Part shown: piece after piece, positions 45,403-55,865 of the stretch
Layout: every line of letters starts with the position of its first letter
Numbering within the stretch: the first letter of the stretch is position 1
NCBI RefSeq assembly: GCF_001676155.1
Contig: NZ_LZEW01000001.1
Span: 434,001-498,000, forward strand
DNA length: 64,000 nt
Reading direction: 5' to 3'
Source of the DNA: Morganella psychrotolerans
GTDB taxonomy: Bacteria; Pseudomonadota; Gammaproteobacteria; Enterobacterales; Enterobacteriaceae
The notes under the pieces: generated by a model
The model's input: only the letters and a program-made list of their open reading frames with translations
What the model was told of the DNA's origin: nothing
Databases searched by the model: none
Translations under genes and position numbers: made by a program

Positions 45403-46617
45403 ATGTCTTTTTCACAAGCAGTCAGCGGTCTGAATGCCGCTTCATCGGGGCTTGACTCGATAGGTAACAATATTGCCAACTCAGCAACCAACGGTTTTAA
45501 AGGCGCACATGCCTCTTTCTCCGATATGTTTGCAGGCTCCGGTGTTGGTCTGGGGGTAAACGTCGCAGCGATTTCCCAGAATTTTAAAGATGGTTCAATT
45601 ACCCGTACTGATCGCGCAACGGATGTTGCTATTTCAGGTAACGGTTTTTTCCGTTTACTGGATACCAACGGTGACGTGGTTTACAGCCGTGACGGCGAAT
45701 TCCACCGCGACAAGAGCGGAAATCTCGTTAATAACCAGGGAATGATGGTCAGTGGTTTCCCTGCGGGTATGGATGCTAACGGTAATGTAACTATCCAGAC
45801 CGGTGGTGTACCACAACCACTGAATATCCCGACGGATATGATGGATGCAAAAGCGTCAGCCAAAGGTGAATTAACCATTAACCTGAACTCCGACGACAAA
45901 GTTCCGACTGTTACCACGTTTGACCCTGATAACCCGGACAGCTACAACTTCAGTACCACGATGACCGCGTATGACAGTCAGGGAAATACCCATGAAATTG
46001 CTGTTTACTTTGTGAAAACAGCGGATAACAAATGGGATGTTAAGGCAAAGGACAGTACTGATAAAACATCGGTAATTCAGGATCTGGGTCCTATGGAGTT
46101 TGATGGTAACGGTAAACTGAAAGGTCCTGCCGATTTTACAGTTGCTTATAAAGGATTAAACGGTGCTGATCCCGGTGCGATTGATCTGAGCCTGAATAAA
46201 ACCCGTCAGCAGAAAGTCACTGAATCATCCGTCAGCAAAATTGACGTGGATGGTTATCAGTCCGGTGAATACACCAACTTTAAAATCGAAAACGACGGCA
46301 CAATTACTGCCAGCTATTCAAACCAGCAGAAGCGTACTGTCGGCAAAATGGCACTGTCTTCATTTGCTAACCCGAACGGACTGGCCTCTCAGGGCGGTAA
46401 CGTCTGGAAAGCAACCAATGCCTCCGGTAACCCGATGGACGGTGTGCCGGGAACGGGTCAGTTCGGTAACCTGACCGGCGGCGCGCTTGAAGCATCCAAC
46501 GTGGATATGAGCCAGGAACTGATCAATATGATTGTGATGCAGCGTAACTATCAGTCCAACTCACAGACCATCAAAACGCAGGATCAGATGCTGCAAACAT
46601 TGGTTAACTTACGCTAA
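45403..46617 (+). CDS. flgE: FlgE hook protein
   Basis: A 404-residue hook subunit (E. coli 402) with N-terminal 'SQAVSGLNAASSGLDSIGNNIANSATNGFKG' (in parts) and C-terminal 'ALEASNVDMSQELINMIVMQ' followed by 'QSNSQTIKTQDQMLQTLVNLR' (in parts), the paired coiled-coil ends of axial proteins. GGAGG precedes the ATG. Part of flgBCDEFGHIJ. Confidence 0.97.
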   Translation: MSFSQAVSGLNAASSGLDSIGNNIANSATNGFKGAHASFSDMFAGSGVGLGVNVAAISQNFKDGSITRTDRATDVAISGNGFFRLLDTNGDVVYSRDGEFHRDKSGNLVNNQGMMVSGFPAGMDANGNVTIQTGGVPQPLNIPTDMMDAKASAKGELTINLNSDDKVPTVTTFDPDNPDSYNFSTTMTAYDSQGNTHEIAVYFVKTADNKWDVKAKDSTDKTSVIQDLGPMEFDGNGKLKGPADFTVAYKGLNGADPGAIDLSLNKTRQQKVTESSVSKIDVDGYQSGEYTNFKIENDGTITASYSNQQKRTVGKMALSSFANPNGLASQGGNVWKATNASGNPMDGVPGTGQFGNLTGGALEASNVDMSQELINMIVMQRNYQSNSQTIKTQDQMLQTLVNLR

Positions 46618-46632
46618 GTACTGAGGGCGGTC

Positions 46633-47388
46633 ATGGATCACGTTATTTATACGGCAATGGGTGGCGCTAAACATGCGCTGGAAAATCAGGCCATTGTCTC
46701 GAACAACATTGCCAACGTCTCAACGTCCGGGTTTAAAGCACAGTTATCCGCTATGCGCGCCGTTCCTGTCAATGGTGACACGGAACAGACCCGGACACTG
46801 GTGGTTTCCACAACACCCGGGGCGGACATGAGTCAGGGACCGCTCAATTATACCGGGCGATCAATGGATGTGTCGCTTAACGACGGACATTTTCTGGCTG
46901 TTGCACTGCCGGGCGGTGATGAAGCCTACACCCGTAACGGGAATATTCAGATTTCAGCCGATGGTCAGCTGATGCTGGGTGAAAACCTGTTACAGGGCGA
47001 CGGCGGGGCGATTGATGTGCCTCCGCATGCACAGCTTACTATCGGCGGCGACGGAACCATTACGGCGCTCATCCCGACTGATCCACCGACGATGCTCGGG
47101 CAGATTGGTCGTCTGAAAATGGTGGAAGCGAAGCCGCAGGATGTGATGCGCGGTGAAGACGGGCTGTTTCATCTGACACCGCTTGCCCGTAACACCAACG
47201 GCAATGCATTGCCAATGAGTGAGCGCGGCAAAGTGATGGCGGGTGTGCTGGAAGGCAGTAATGTCAATCCGGCACAGGCGATGGTGGAGATGATAGCCAA
47301 CGCACGCCATTTTGAGATGCAGATGAAAGTCGTCCACAGCGCGGATGAAAATGCCCAGCGGGCGAATCAGCTGCTGGCTGTAAGTTAA
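46633..47388 (+). CDS. flgF: FlgF proximal rod protein
   Basis: A 251-residue rod protein, the same length as E. coli FlgF, with 'MGGAKHALENQAIVSNNIANVSTSGFKAQ' (in parts), 'YTRNGNIQISADGQLM' and C-terminal 'LEGSNVNPAQAMVEMIANARHFEMQ' (in parts). Located 16 bp after flgE. Confidence 0.96.
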   Translation: MDHVIYTAMGGAKHALENQAIVSNNIANVSTSGFKAQLSAMRAVPVNGDTEQTRTLVVSTTPGADMSQGPLNYTGRSMDVSLNDGHFLAVALPGGDEAYTRNGNIQISADGQLMLGENLLQGDGGAIDVPPHAQLTIGGDGTITALIPTDPPTMLGQIGRLKMVEAKPQDVMRGEDGLFHLTPLARNTNGNALPMSERGKVMAGVLEGSNVNPAQAMVEMIANARHFEMQMKVVHSADENAQRANQLLAVS

Positions 47389-47407
47389 TACTTAGTAAGG
47401 AATTATC

Positions 47408-48190
47408 ATGATCCGTTCATTATGGATTGCAAAAACCGGGCTTGAAGCCCAGCAGACAAACCTGGATGTTATTTCCAACAACCTGGCGAACGTCAGCACT
47501 AATGGTTTTAAACGCCAGCGCGCTGTGTTTGAAGACCTGCTCTATCAGAACATCCGCCAGCCGGGTGCGCTGAGTTCCGAACAAACCTCTTTGCCGACCG
47601 GTCTGCAATTGGGTACAGGTGTCCGCCCTGTGGCGACCACCCGTATTCATGAGCAGGGCAGTCTGAATAAAACCGGTACCTCGACTGATATTGCGATCAG
47701 CGGGCAGGGTTTTATCCATGTTCAGATGCCTGACGGCTCTGATGCCTATACCCGTGACGGCTCTCTGCATCCTGATCAGAATGGTCAGTTGGTGACATCA
47801 TCCGGCTATCAGGTTGTGCCTGCCATTATGATCCCGGAAGGGGCGCAGAAGATGGAAATCGGTCGCGATGGTACTGTCTCTGTCACCATGTATGGTGAGA
47901 GTCAGCCACAGCAGATCGGACAAATCACGCTGACGACCTTTATCAATGATGCCGGTCTGGAAAGCATGGGTGAAAACCTGTACATGGAAACCGCCAGCTC
48001 CGGTGCACCGACTGAAAGTGCGCCTGAAACAAATGGCGCAGGGCGTATTTATCAGGGAATGGTAGAGACTTCCAACGTCAACGTAGCCGAAGAACTGGTC
48101 AATATGATCCAGACTCAGCGCGCGTATGAAATCAACAGTAAGGCGGTTTCCGCCTCTGACCAGATGTTACAACGTCTGACTCAGCTGTAA
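47408..48190 (+). CDS. flgG: FlgG distal rod protein
   Basis: A 260-residue distal rod subunit, exactly the E. coli length. Conserved '[28 protein letters not shown]' (in parts), '[22 protein letters not shown]' (in parts) and '[27 protein letters not shown]' (in parts). AAGGAAT precedes the ATG. Confidence 0.97.
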   Translation: MIRSLWIAKTGLEAQQTNLDVISNNLANVSTNGFKRQRAVFEDLLYQNIRQPGALSSEQTSLPTGLQLGTGVRPVATTRIHEQGSLNKTGTSTDIAISGQGFIHVQMPDGSDAYTRDGSLHPDQNGQLVTSSGYQVVPAIMIPEGAQKMEIGRDGTVSVTMYGESQPQQIGQITLTTFINDAGLESMGENLYMETASSGAPTESAPETNGAGRIYQGMVETSNVNVAEELVNMIQTQRAYEINSKAVSASDQMLQRLTQL

Positions 48191-48267
48191 TTCCCCGCCC
48201 CGTCCGCGAATGAATTGCGGACAGGGCTTTTTTACTGAGACACGCACAGAACAGCAAGAGTAAAAAG

Positions 48268-49017
48268 ATGACTGAAAATGGCATTGTTCCACAGCAGCAG
48301 GATTGCGCAAGTTCTCCTGCCTTGTCTGTTTCCGGGCGCGGACTGGTGGCGGCAGCAGTGATTGCTGTTTCACTCAGCGGCTGTGCTTACATCAAGCCAA
48401 AACCTCTGGTGGACACCAAAACAACCGCCTTACCGGTGGCACCGACAGCTCCGGCACCCAACGGGGCTATTTTTCAGAGCGCGCAGCCGGCTTTTTACGG
48501 CTATCAGCCTCTGTTTGAGGACAGACGTCCCCGCAATACCGGGGATATCCTGACGATTAATTTGCAGGAAAATGTCAGCGCCAGTAAAAACTCCTCCGCG
48601 AATGCAAACCGTGCCGGGAAAACCGGGTTCCTCGCCTCAATATTGCCGGGCTTTATGAGCGGCTGGCTCGGCGGCGGTAACACTGAGCTGGATGTGAAAG
48701 GCAACAGTGAATTTTCCGGCAAAGGCGGCGCAAACGCACAAAACACCTTTAAAGGTACGATTACTGTCACGGTGGATCAACTTCTGGCAAACGGCAACCT
48801 GCATGTTGTGGGTGAAAAACAGATCGCTATCAATCAGGGAACGGAATCTATCCGTTTCTCCGGCGTGGTCAATCCGCGCACAATCGGTGCGGATAACAGC
48901 GTCAGTTCGACTCAGGTTGCAGACGCCCGTATTGAGTATGTAGGCGATGGCTATATTAATGAATCGCAGAATATGGGCTGGTTACAGCGCTTCTTCCTGA
49001 ATGTATCACCGTACTGA
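48268..49017 (+). CDS. flgH: FlgH L-ring lipoprotein
   Basis: A 249-residue outer-membrane lipoprotein forming the L ring. Lipobox LSGC lies at residues about 35-38 after a hydrophobic stretch '[13 protein letters not shown]', preceded by a roughly 24-residue N-terminal extension. The mature part has '[20 protein letters not shown]', '[20 protein letters not shown]' and '[18 protein letters not shown]'. The ribosome site before ATG 48268 is weak (AAGAG), so a later start is possible. Confidence 0.94.
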   Translation: MTENGIVPQQQDCASSPALSVSGRGLVAAAVIAVSLSGCAYIKPKPLVDTKTTALPVAPTAPAPNGAIFQSAQPAFYGYQPLFEDRRPRNTGDILTINLQENVSASKNSSANANRAGKTGFLASILPGFMSGWLGGGNTELDVKGNSEFSGKGGANAQNTFKGTITVTVDQLLANGNLHVVGEKQIAINQGTESIRFSGVVNPRTIGADNSVSSTQVADARIEYVGDGYINESQNMGWLQRFFLNVSPY

Positions 49018-49032
49018 GCAGAGGTAATGATA

Positions 49033-50139
49033 ATGAAAAAAGTACTGGCTGGTCTGCTGGTTGCGGTTCTGGGTGTATTAAGTGCCCCGGCTCATAGTGA
49101 GCGGATCAAAGACCTGACGAGTGTTCAGGGAATTCGTGAAAATGCCCTGATTGGCTACGGGCTGGTCGTGGGGCTGGACGGCACCGGTGACCAGACGATG
49201 CAGACGCCGTTTACCACTCAGAGTCTGAGCAACATGTTATCCCAGATGGGGATCACGGTTCCGCCGGGCACCAATATGCAGCTGAAAAATGTGGCGGCTG
49301 TTATGGTTACCGCAAAAATGCCGCCATTTGGTCGTTCCGGGCAATCTATTGATATTGTGGTTTCCTCGATGGGTAATGCCAAAAGCCTGCGTGGCGGCAC
49401 ATTGCTGATGACACCGCTCAAAGGTGTGGACGGGCAGGTGTACGCGCTCGCGCAGGGGAATATCCTGGTCGGCGGAGCCGGTGTCAGTGCCGGTGGCAGC
49501 AGTATTAAAGTTAACCAGTTAGCGGGCGGGCGTATCAGCGGCGGTGCCAGTATTGAGCGCGAACTGGCAGGCAGCTTTGGTCAGAGTGGTGTTATCAATC
49601 TTCAGCTGAATGAAGACAGTTTTGCCCTGGCGCAGGATATCTCGGATGCGGTTAACAGGATGAACGGTTCCGGTACGGCGACTGCGCTGGACTCACGCAC
49701 TGTGCAGTTACGGGTTCCGCAAAGTAACAGTGACCAGGTGCGTTTTCTGGCAAGAGTGCAGGATCTGAATATTCGTCCGCCGCAGACAGACGCTAAAGTT
49801 ATTCTCAACTCCCGTACCGGCTCTGTGGTGATAAACCGCACGGTGACACTGGAAAGTTGCGCTGTCGCACACGGCAGCCTGGCGGTTACGGTAGATCGTG
49901 ATACTCAGGTTAATCAACCGGATACGCCATTTGCCGGCGGTCAGACAGTGGTGACACGCAATACCAATGTCGGGATCCGCGAGCAGGACGGCACACTGAA
50001 AAAAGTGAATGCAGGGGCAAATCTGAATCAGGTTATTCAGGCGCTGAATACATTAGGGGCAACGCCGACCGATCTGATGTCTATTTTGCAGGCGATGGAA
50101 AGTGCCGGTTGTCTGCGGGCGAAGCTGGAGATTATCTGA
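49033..50139 (+). CDS. flgI: FlgI P-ring protein
   Basis: A 368-residue periplasmic protein (E. coli 365) with a Sec signal peptide ([21 protein letters not shown]). The mature start '[20 protein letters not shown]' matches the family, as do '[13 protein letters not shown]' and '[22 protein letters not shown]' (in parts). The start at 49033 has GAGG at 8 nt; an ATG six bases earlier is too close. Its stop overlaps the flgJ ATG (TGATG). Confidence 0.96.
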   Translation: MKKVLAGLLVAVLGVLSAPAHSERIKDLTSVQGIRENALIGYGLVVGLDGTGDQTMQTPFTTQSLSNMLSQMGITVPPGTNMQLKNVAAVMVTAKMPPFGRSGQSIDIVVSSMGNAKSLRGGTLLMTPLKGVDGQVYALAQGNILVGGAGVSAGGSSIKVNQLAGGRISGGASIERELAGSFGQSGVINLQLNEDSFALAQDISDAVNRMNGSGTATALDSRTVQLRVPQSNSDQVRFLARVQDLNIRPPQTDAKVILNSRTGSVVINRTVTLESCAVAHGSLAVTVDRDTQVNQPDTPFAGGQTVVTRNTNVGIREQDGTLKKVNAGANLNQVIQALNTLGATPTDLMSILQAMESAGCLRAKLEII

Positions 50140-51116
50140 TGAGCGACGTGCAGTTAATGCAGAGTGCTGCTTATGACGTGCAGTCGCTGGGCAGCCTGAA
50201 GCAACAACTGAATGAGAAACCGGAAGAGGGGCTGCGTCAGGTGACGCAGCAACTGGAAGCGACATTTGTTCAGATGATGCTCAAAAGTATGCGGGCGGCA
50301 CTGCCGCAGGATGGTATGTTTTCCAGTGATCAGACCCGGATGATGACCAGTATGTACGATCAGCAAATCGCACAAAACCTGTCACAAAAAGGGCTGGGAT
50401 TCGGCGAGATGATGTATCAGCAGCTTTCCGGCAATCAGGATACGGAAATGCCGCTTAACTCATCAATGATGTCACTGGGTGATGCCTCCGTTGTGCAATC
50501 GATGCCACAACAGGCGATGGCTCAACTGATGCGCAAATTCAGTTCGGCTGGTGATATGTTAAGCGCACCTCTGAAAAAAGTCCGCGAACTGGGACTGAAC
50601 AGTCAGAACTTTATTGCCAAACTGACTGAACCGGCAAAATCGGCGTCACAGAAAAGCGGGGTACCGCATCTGCTTATTCTTGCCCAGGCGGCGCTGGAGA
50701 GTGGCTGGGGAAAGCGTGAAATTCTGACCGCAGAAGGTAAAACCAGTCATAACCTGTTTGGTATCAAAGCCGGAAAAAGCTGGAAAGGACCGGTCACGAA
50801 TATCATGACCACGGAGGTTATCGATGGTAATACCATCAAAATGCGTGATAACTTCCGCGTTTACGGTTCTTACGAGGAAGCAATTGCGGATTACACCCGC
50901 TTGCTGACAGAAAACCCGCGTTACCACGGTGTGAAGCAGGCGGCAAGCCCGGAACTGGCGGCACAGCGCCTGCATAAGGCCGGTTACGCAACTGATCCGG
51001 GTTACTCAGACAAACTCATCACGCTGATTAACCAGATCAGAGGAACTGCGCCATCCAATCCGGTTGCTTCCCGCGCTGTTCAGGCCTATTCCCTCGATTT
51101 AAGCGATATTTTCTAA
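50139..51116 (+). CDS. flgJ: FlgJ rod cap/peptidoglycan glucosaminidase
   Basis: A 325-residue two-domain protein. The N-terminal rod-cap domain ('LEATFVQMMLKSMRAALPQDG', 'MYDQQIAQNLSQKGLGFG') is followed by a C-terminal glycoside hydrolase 73 domain with catalytic Glu in 'LAQAALESGWGKREI' and 'HNLFGIKAGKSWKG'. It drills the peptidoglycan layer for rod assembly. Coupled to flgI by TGATG. Confidence 0.96.
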   Translation: MSDVQLMQSAAYDVQSLGSLKQQLNEKPEEGLRQVTQQLEATFVQMMLKSMRAALPQDGMFSSDQTRMMTSMYDQQIAQNLSQKGLGFGEMMYQQLSGNQDTEMPLNSSMMSLGDASVVQSMPQQAMAQLMRKFSSAGDMLSAPLKKVRELGLNSQNFIAKLTEPAKSASQKSGVPHLLILAQAALESGWGKREILTAEGKTSHNLFGIKAGKSWKGPVTNIMTTEVIDGNTIKMRDNFRVYGSYEEAIADYTRLLTENPRYHGVKQAASPELAAQRLHKAGYATDPGYSDKLITLINQIRGTAPSNPVASRAVQAYSLDLSDIF

Positions 51117-51149
51117 TCTGTTTGCGGTGTAAAAATAAAGTTATATCAC

Positions 51150-51176
51150 TAAATTTTTACGCCGTCTTTCCGATAA
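51150..51176 (+). promoter_or_regulatory. Sigma-28 (FliA) promoter of flgKL
   Basis: TAAATTTT-N11-TCCGATAA with exact 11-bp spacing, 70 bp before flgK. It makes flgKL a class 3 unit, as in E. coli and Salmonella. Confidence 0.92.
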
Positions 51177-51246
51177 CTAAGTAAGAGATAATTTTAAACG
51201 GATGGCATCTGTTCCCGGGAGCAGGCACCAGTCAAAGGAAAAGCGA

Positions 51247-52887
51247 ATGCTGAATAATGTAATGAATAACGCATTAAGCGGAATTAATGCAGCCCAGGGC
51301 GGGCTGAGCGTTATTTCCAACAACCTGGCGAATGCCGGGGTCGGTTACTACCATCGCCAGAGTGCGGTATTTGGTGAGAATCCGGGCACAATGACCACAA
51401 ATGGCTATTTCGGTAATGGTACATATTTCAGCCATGTCCGCCGTGAATTTGATGAATTTGTTAATGCACAATATAACGGTGCGCGTTCACTCAGTGGTGA
51501 GCATGAAGCGTATCTGAAAAATATCAGTGATGTCGATAATATGCTGTCAAACAGCACTGATGATATTGCCGGTATGCTGGGAAATTTCTTTACCTCACTG
51601 GATGAAGCTGCCAGCGATGCAAGTGATAAAACGCTGGTTGATGTATTTCTCGGTAAAGCGAAATCCATGGTAAATCAGATGAAAGAGGCTGATCGCCGTC
51701 TGCGTGAAATGGATCGTGATGTTAATCATCAGCTCGATAATAAAATCAAAGACGTTAATACCTACGCAGAAAAAATTGCACAGCTCAATGAACAAATCAG
51801 TAATTCCCGGTCTGTGAATAACAGTGAACCGAACGATTTACTGGATATACGTGATCGTTTAGTCAATGAGCTGAATTCAGTCATTGGTGTAAAAGTTATT
51901 GAGCAGAACGGGAATTTTAACGTCTCTTTTGCTAATGGTCTTCCGCTGGTAACAGGCGGACGGGCAAACCGTCTGGAAGCGATACCGTCGGGCAGAGATG
52001 ACAGCCGCCTGAGTGTCGGGTTTGTGGATTCAGCCGGGAATGTCCGTGAAATAAAAGATGAACAGATCCGTGGTGGTGAGTTAAGCGGTGTTCTGCGTTC
52101 CCGTCGTGAAGTTATTGACCCCGCAAGACAAAAACTGAATCAGATGGCACTGGTTTTTGCGGAGAAATTTAATGAAGTTCATCGCAAAGGCTATGATGCA
52201 AACGGCAATACCGGTAAAGATTTTTTTGCGGTTGGCGGCGGCAGTGTGGTGAGCAACACGCATAATAAAGGAAAAGCGGATTTTGACATCAAATATACCG
52301 ATGTATCAGCGGTATCCGGCAATAATTATGATGTCAGTTTTGACGGTACTGACTGGAATGTAACCCGTTTGCCGGAAGGGACAAAGGTTAATGCTAATTT
52401 TGACAGCGCAACCGGAAGTTTAAAATTTGATGGTATGGATATCAAAATCAGCAATAACACCGCACAGGCCGGGGACAGTTTCCTGCTGAAACCGGTGGAC
52501 AATGTTATCGGTGGTATGAATACCCTGATTAATAATGCGGCTGATTTTGCAGCATCTGATAGTACGGGGGGCGCGAGCAATAACGAAAACATCAAAGATC
52601 TGGTGAAGTTACAGGATCAAAAACTGGTGGGCGGAACATCAACCCTGTCAGATTTTTATGCCTCTCTGGTCAATGATGTCGGTAGTAAAACGAAAGAGGC
52701 CCTGTCAAACTCTGAAACACAAAACAAAGTGACTATCCTTTTGTATGAGAATCAACAGGGTATTTCCGGCGTTAATACTAACGAAGAAAGTGTTCAGATG
52801 CAGAAAATGCAGCAATTTTTCAATGCTAATGCCAAAGTGCTGTCCACCGTTGACGAATTATTCGATGCGCTGATGCGTGCGTTCTGA
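51247..52887 (+). CDS. flgK: FlgK hook-filament junction protein (HAP1)
   Basis: A 546-residue axial protein (E. coli 547) with N-terminal '[33 protein letters not shown]' (in parts) and a C-terminal coiled-coil 'SGVNTNEESVQMQKMQQFFNANAKVLSTVDELFDALM' (in parts). AAAGGA before the ATG at 51247 decides the start. It is exported with the help of FlgN. Confidence 0.96.
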   Translation: MLNNVMNNALSGINAAQGGLSVISNNLANAGVGYYHRQSAVFGENPGTMTTNGYFGNGTYFSHVRREFDEFVNAQYNGARSLSGEHEAYLKNISDVDNMLSNSTDDIAGMLGNFFTSLDEAASDASDKTLVDVFLGKAKSMVNQMKEADRRLREMDRDVNHQLDNKIKDVNTYAEKIAQLNEQISNSRSVNNSEPNDLLDIRDRLVNELNSVIGVKVIEQNGNFNVSFANGLPLVTGGRANRLEAIPSGRDDSRLSVGFVDSAGNVREIKDEQIRGGELSGVLRSRREVIDPARQKLNQMALVFAEKFNEVHRKGYDANGNTGKDFFAVGGGSVVSNTHNKGKADFDIKYTDVSAVSGNNYDVSFDGTDWNVTRLPEGTKVNANFDSATGSLKFDGMDIKISNNTAQAGDSFLLKPVDNVIGGMNTLINNAADFAASDSTGGASNNENIKDLVKLQDQKLVGGTSTLSDFYASLVNDVGSKTKEALSNSETQNKVTILLYENQQGISGVNTNEESVQMQKMQQFFNANAKVLSTVDELFDALMRAF

Positions 52888-52917
52888 TTAGTGATTATGT
52901 AAATAAGGGAATTTATT

Positions 52918-53865
52918 ATGCGCTTTAGTACTAATTTAATGTTCAGTCAGCGGGTAACGGATATGAATAATTCAACCGCCCGCTGGATGGAAGCCGGCTC
53001 TAAACTGGCTTCCGGCAAACGTGTCAGCAAGCCTTCTGATGATGCACAGGCATCGGCACAGGCGGTGCGTATCAGCCAGTCAGAAACCCGTAACCAGCAG
53101 TATGCCTCAACCCGTGGTTTTGCAAAAACAGGGATGACGCTGCAAATGAGTATTCTCAGCCAGATGAATAATGTCTCCACACAGATGGATACCACGGTTA
53201 TTCAGGCCTCTAATCAGGGCACACTGAGTGATGCGGATCGTGATTCTCTGGCATCACAGCTACAGGGACAGAAAGATCAATTAGTCTCCCTGGGGAATAC
53301 AACAGATGGCAACGGGCGTTATATTTTTGGTGGTTATGAATCCGATAAGCCACCTTTTGAAGTGGATGCAACAACCGGTGATGTAATCTACCGTGGCGGT
53401 GACAAATCTATCACCCAAAACGTGGGCAGTGACCGTGAAATGATCAGCTATTTCAATGGTTCTGAGGTGTTTGCCACAACCACAAATACAAAAGGTGAAA
53501 AAGTTGCAGATATGTTTACGGCGATTAATAAAGGGCTGGAAGCTCTGAAGATCCCGCAGCAAAATGCATCTCAGGCAGATCTGGACAAGGCGAATGCTGC
53601 TATGGGAGATGCCAATAAGGGCATTAAAGCCGGAATGGATAAAATCTCCAACATTGAAGCGAAACAAGGCTTGCAGCTCCAGGAGATTGACAGCCTGGAT
53701 TTCCTGTCAGACACCCGGAAAATCCAGAATGACAGCCGCATGAGTGAGCTGATGGAGACTGACTGGACCGGCACTATTTCTGATTATCAGAAAGAGATGT
53801 CCATGTTCCAGGCATCCCAGAGCATTTTTAAAGATCTTAACAGTATGTCGCTGTTCAGCCGTTAA
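52918..53865 (+). CDS. flgL: FlgL hook-filament junction protein (HAP3)
   Basis: A 315-residue axial protein (E. coli 317) with flagellin-like N-terminus 'RFSTNLMFSQRVTDMNNSTARWMEAGSKLASGKRVSKPSDD' (in parts) and C-terminal 'MFQASQSIFKDLNSMSLFSR'. Junction between FlgK and flagellin. Ends at a strong terminator. Confidence 0.96.
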   Translation: MRFSTNLMFSQRVTDMNNSTARWMEAGSKLASGKRVSKPSDDAQASAQAVRISQSETRNQQYASTRGFAKTGMTLQMSILSQMNNVSTQMDTTVIQASNQGTLSDADRDSLASQLQGQKDQLVSLGNTTDGNGRYIFGGYESDKPPFEVDATTGDVIYRGGDKSITQNVGSDREMISYFNGSEVFATTTNTKGEKVADMFTAINKGLEALKIPQQNASQADLDKANAAMGDANKGIKAGMDKISNIEAKQGLQLQEIDSLDFLSDTRKIQNDSRMSELMETDWTGTISDYQKEMSMFQASQSIFKDLNSMSLFSR

Positions 53866-53892
53866 TTTACGGATAGTTATATTCCTCTCCGG

Positions 53893-53919
53893 GGCCGTCA
53901 TTATGACGGCCTTTTTTTT
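53893..53919 (+). terminator. Terminator of flgKL
   Basis: GGCCGTCAT-T-ATGACGGCC followed by eight T. Confidence 0.93.
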
Positions 53920-53939
53920 ATGGCTATATTTTCCCGGGA

Positions 53940-54896
53940 TCACCGGACAGGAATAATCACAGCATCCTGCGGAAAACCATCGGCAGGCTTTAGTTCTTCT
54001 GCCAGGAACGCGGTGAAGGCTCTGATTCGGGGGGATTTCATTGCATCCGCCGGGCTGGCAAGATAATGAATATGTGAAACCCGGCTCCAGGGTTTCAGGA
54101 GGCGGACAAGTTGTCCGTTATCCACGGCTTTGCGGGCAATAAAATCATGCATTATCGCCGGACCATTACCATTGAGCGCCATGTAATAGGTGGACATAAC
54201 ATCTTCAAAGAATGCCATATCACCTTGTGTTTCAATATGAACAACCTCATTATTGTCGAGTACAAACGGCCAGCGCAGCGCGTGTACGTTTTCCGGCAGA
54301 TGCATCTGGAGGCAGTTATGATTGCGCAGGTCATCAATAGTATCTAACGGCGGCGCTTTCTTCAGATAGTCCGGCGACGCCACTACCCAAAAGACGGAAT
54401 AATCAATTTTTGTTGCCACCCAGTCCGGCAGATAGTTCAGCCAGCTTGTCAGAACAATATCACAACCGGGGTTCTCCTGGCGGGGGATGCGGAACCGGAG
54501 ACTGAAATCGATTTCAATCTGCGGATAACGCCGGCGAAATTTTGGTATCAGCGGAAACACTTTCAGATAAGCGTAGTCATTTGGCAGGCAAACGCGGATT
54601 TTTCCTGCCGGAATTGTTTTCAGATCCTGCAAGGCATTTTCTGCATCATACATGGCATTGAGGGCAGTTTTACAGTAGCTCAGATAATGCTCTCCGGCTT
54701 CTGTCAGCCGGACATGGCGGGTCGTGCGGACAAATAATGCGCAGCCGAGTTTCTGCTCCAGCCGGTGAATTGTTTTGCTGACGGCGGCGGGAGAAATATT
54801 CAGTGCGCCTGCCGCCTGTGAAAAACTCTGCAACTCTGCGGCCCGGCAAAACAATTCCAGAGTTCCCAGCATTAAATCATCAAAGTGACGCGGCAT
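53940..54896 (-). CDS. LysR-family transcriptional regulator
   Basis: A 318-residue LysR regulator: N-terminal winged HTH ('LELFCRAAELQSFSQAAGALNISPAAVSKTIHRLEQKLG' in parts, residues about 10-55), then the periplasmic-binding-like effector domain ('GKIRVCLPNDYAYLKVFPLIPKF'). It is divergent from the adjacent SDR gene, the classic arrangement for a LysR controlling its neighbour. It sits inside the flagellar locus between flgL and fliR and is not a known motility gene. Confidence 0.9.
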   Translation of the reverse strand: MPRHFDDLMLGTLELFCRAAELQSFSQAAGALNISPAAVSKTIHRLEQKLGCALFVRTTRHVRLTEAGEHYLSYCKTALNAMYDAENALQDLKTIPAGKIRVCLPNDYAYLKVFPLIPKFRRRYPQIEIDFSLRFRIPRQENPGCDIVLTSWLNYLPDWVATKIDYSVFWVVASPDYLKKAPPLDTIDDLRNHNCLQMHLPENVHALRWPFVLDNNEVVHIETQGDMAFFEDVMSTYYMALNGNGPAIMHDFIARKAVDNGQLVRLLKPWSRVSHIHYLASPADAMKSPRIRAFTAFLAEELKPADGFPQDAVIIPVR

Positions 54897-55008
54897 TGTT
54901 AACCTCGGGTTAATAATGAAGTAATCTGAGGGTAGTTTATTTTACGTAGGTCAAATATATAATAACTACCATCAATTACTGAAGAAAAAACATAAGCGCA
55001 GGTTATTT

Positions 55009-55746
55009 ATGAATCCACAACAACGTACTGCCGTCATTACAGATGCAGAAAGTTGTCTGGGAAAGCAATTAACCAGGACACTGCTTGATGAACATTATAG
55101 AGTGATTGGCGTATTCAGCAATGAGCAGGCCATGCAGGCCTTTATGCAGGGGCCGGATAATAAACCGTCATTTTTACCGATTGTCGGTGACAGTCATTCA
55201 GCCGACTTTGCGAATGAAATTATCCAGCAGGGAATTATTCATTTCGGAAATATCGATGCTATCATTCATAATTCCGGAGCATTTGTCTGCAAACCTTTTG
55301 AAACAACAACTACAGATGATCTTCAGCATTTAATAAACAGTAATATTTATAGTTTATTTAATCTGAGTCAATTAGCAATTAAAAACATGTTGAAAAATGA
55401 AGGCGGAAAAATTATTGTTGTGACGTCATCTATTGCGCTGCAACCATCCCAAAAAATCCCCGCCGCCCTGAGTGTTCTGGTGAAAGAGGGAGTTCATGGT
55501 CTGGTCAGGGCGCTTGCGCTGGAATATGCGAAGAAGAATATCCGGATCAATGCCATCGCCCCCGGGTATATTGAATCACCGACATGTTCCGGACTGAATA
55601 AAGATTTAATTAATTTAGTTTCCCCGGCTGATAAAGTCGGAACCGTTAAAGATATTATAGACAGTATTCGTTTTCTGCTGACATCAGATTATATCAATGG
55701 CACGATTATGCCGGTCGATGGTGGTTATTCAGCAGGGAATTGGTAA
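55009..55746 (+). CDS. SDR-family protein with degenerate active site
   Basis: A 245-residue short-chain dehydrogenase/reductase fold. The overall blocks are clear ('HNSGAF' for NNAG, 'VVTSSIALQP', 'GLVRALALEYAKKNIRINAIAPGYIESP' in parts, C-terminal 'YINGTIMPVDGGYSAG'). However, the TGxxxGxG cofactor motif reads T11-D-A-E-S-C-L-G18, and in the YxxxK pair Tyr is replaced by Ser155 while Lys159 remains. It is probably not a standard oxidoreductase and may be a pseudoenzyme. Divergent from the LysR gene with 112 bp between. Confidence 0.85.
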   Translation: MNPQQRTAVITDAESCLGKQLTRTLLDEHYRVIGVFSNEQAMQAFMQGPDNKPSFLPIVGDSHSADFANEIIQQGIIHFGNIDAIIHNSGAFVCKPFETTTTDDLQHLINSNIYSLFNLSQLAIKNMLKNEGGKIIVVTSSIALQPSQKIPAALSVLVKEGVHGLVRALALEYAKKNIRINAIAPGYIESPTCSGLNKDLINLVSPADKVGTVKDIIDSIRFLLTSDYINGTIMPVDGGYSAGNW

Positions 55747-55815
55747 CAGAGTTATTTCTCAAGTCGTTTCCGGATTACACACAGCAAGCTATTTTTGTAC
55801 GTCAGTTACCGGAGC

Positions 55816-55850
55816 CGGTAACCACTTTCTCAGTGGTTACCGTTTTTTTT
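55816..55850 (+). terminator. Terminator after the SDR gene
   Basis: CGGTAACCACT-TTCTC-AGTGGTTACCG with eight T, facing the fliR end. Confidence 0.93.
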
Positions 55851-55865
55851 GTCCGGTGTTTACAA

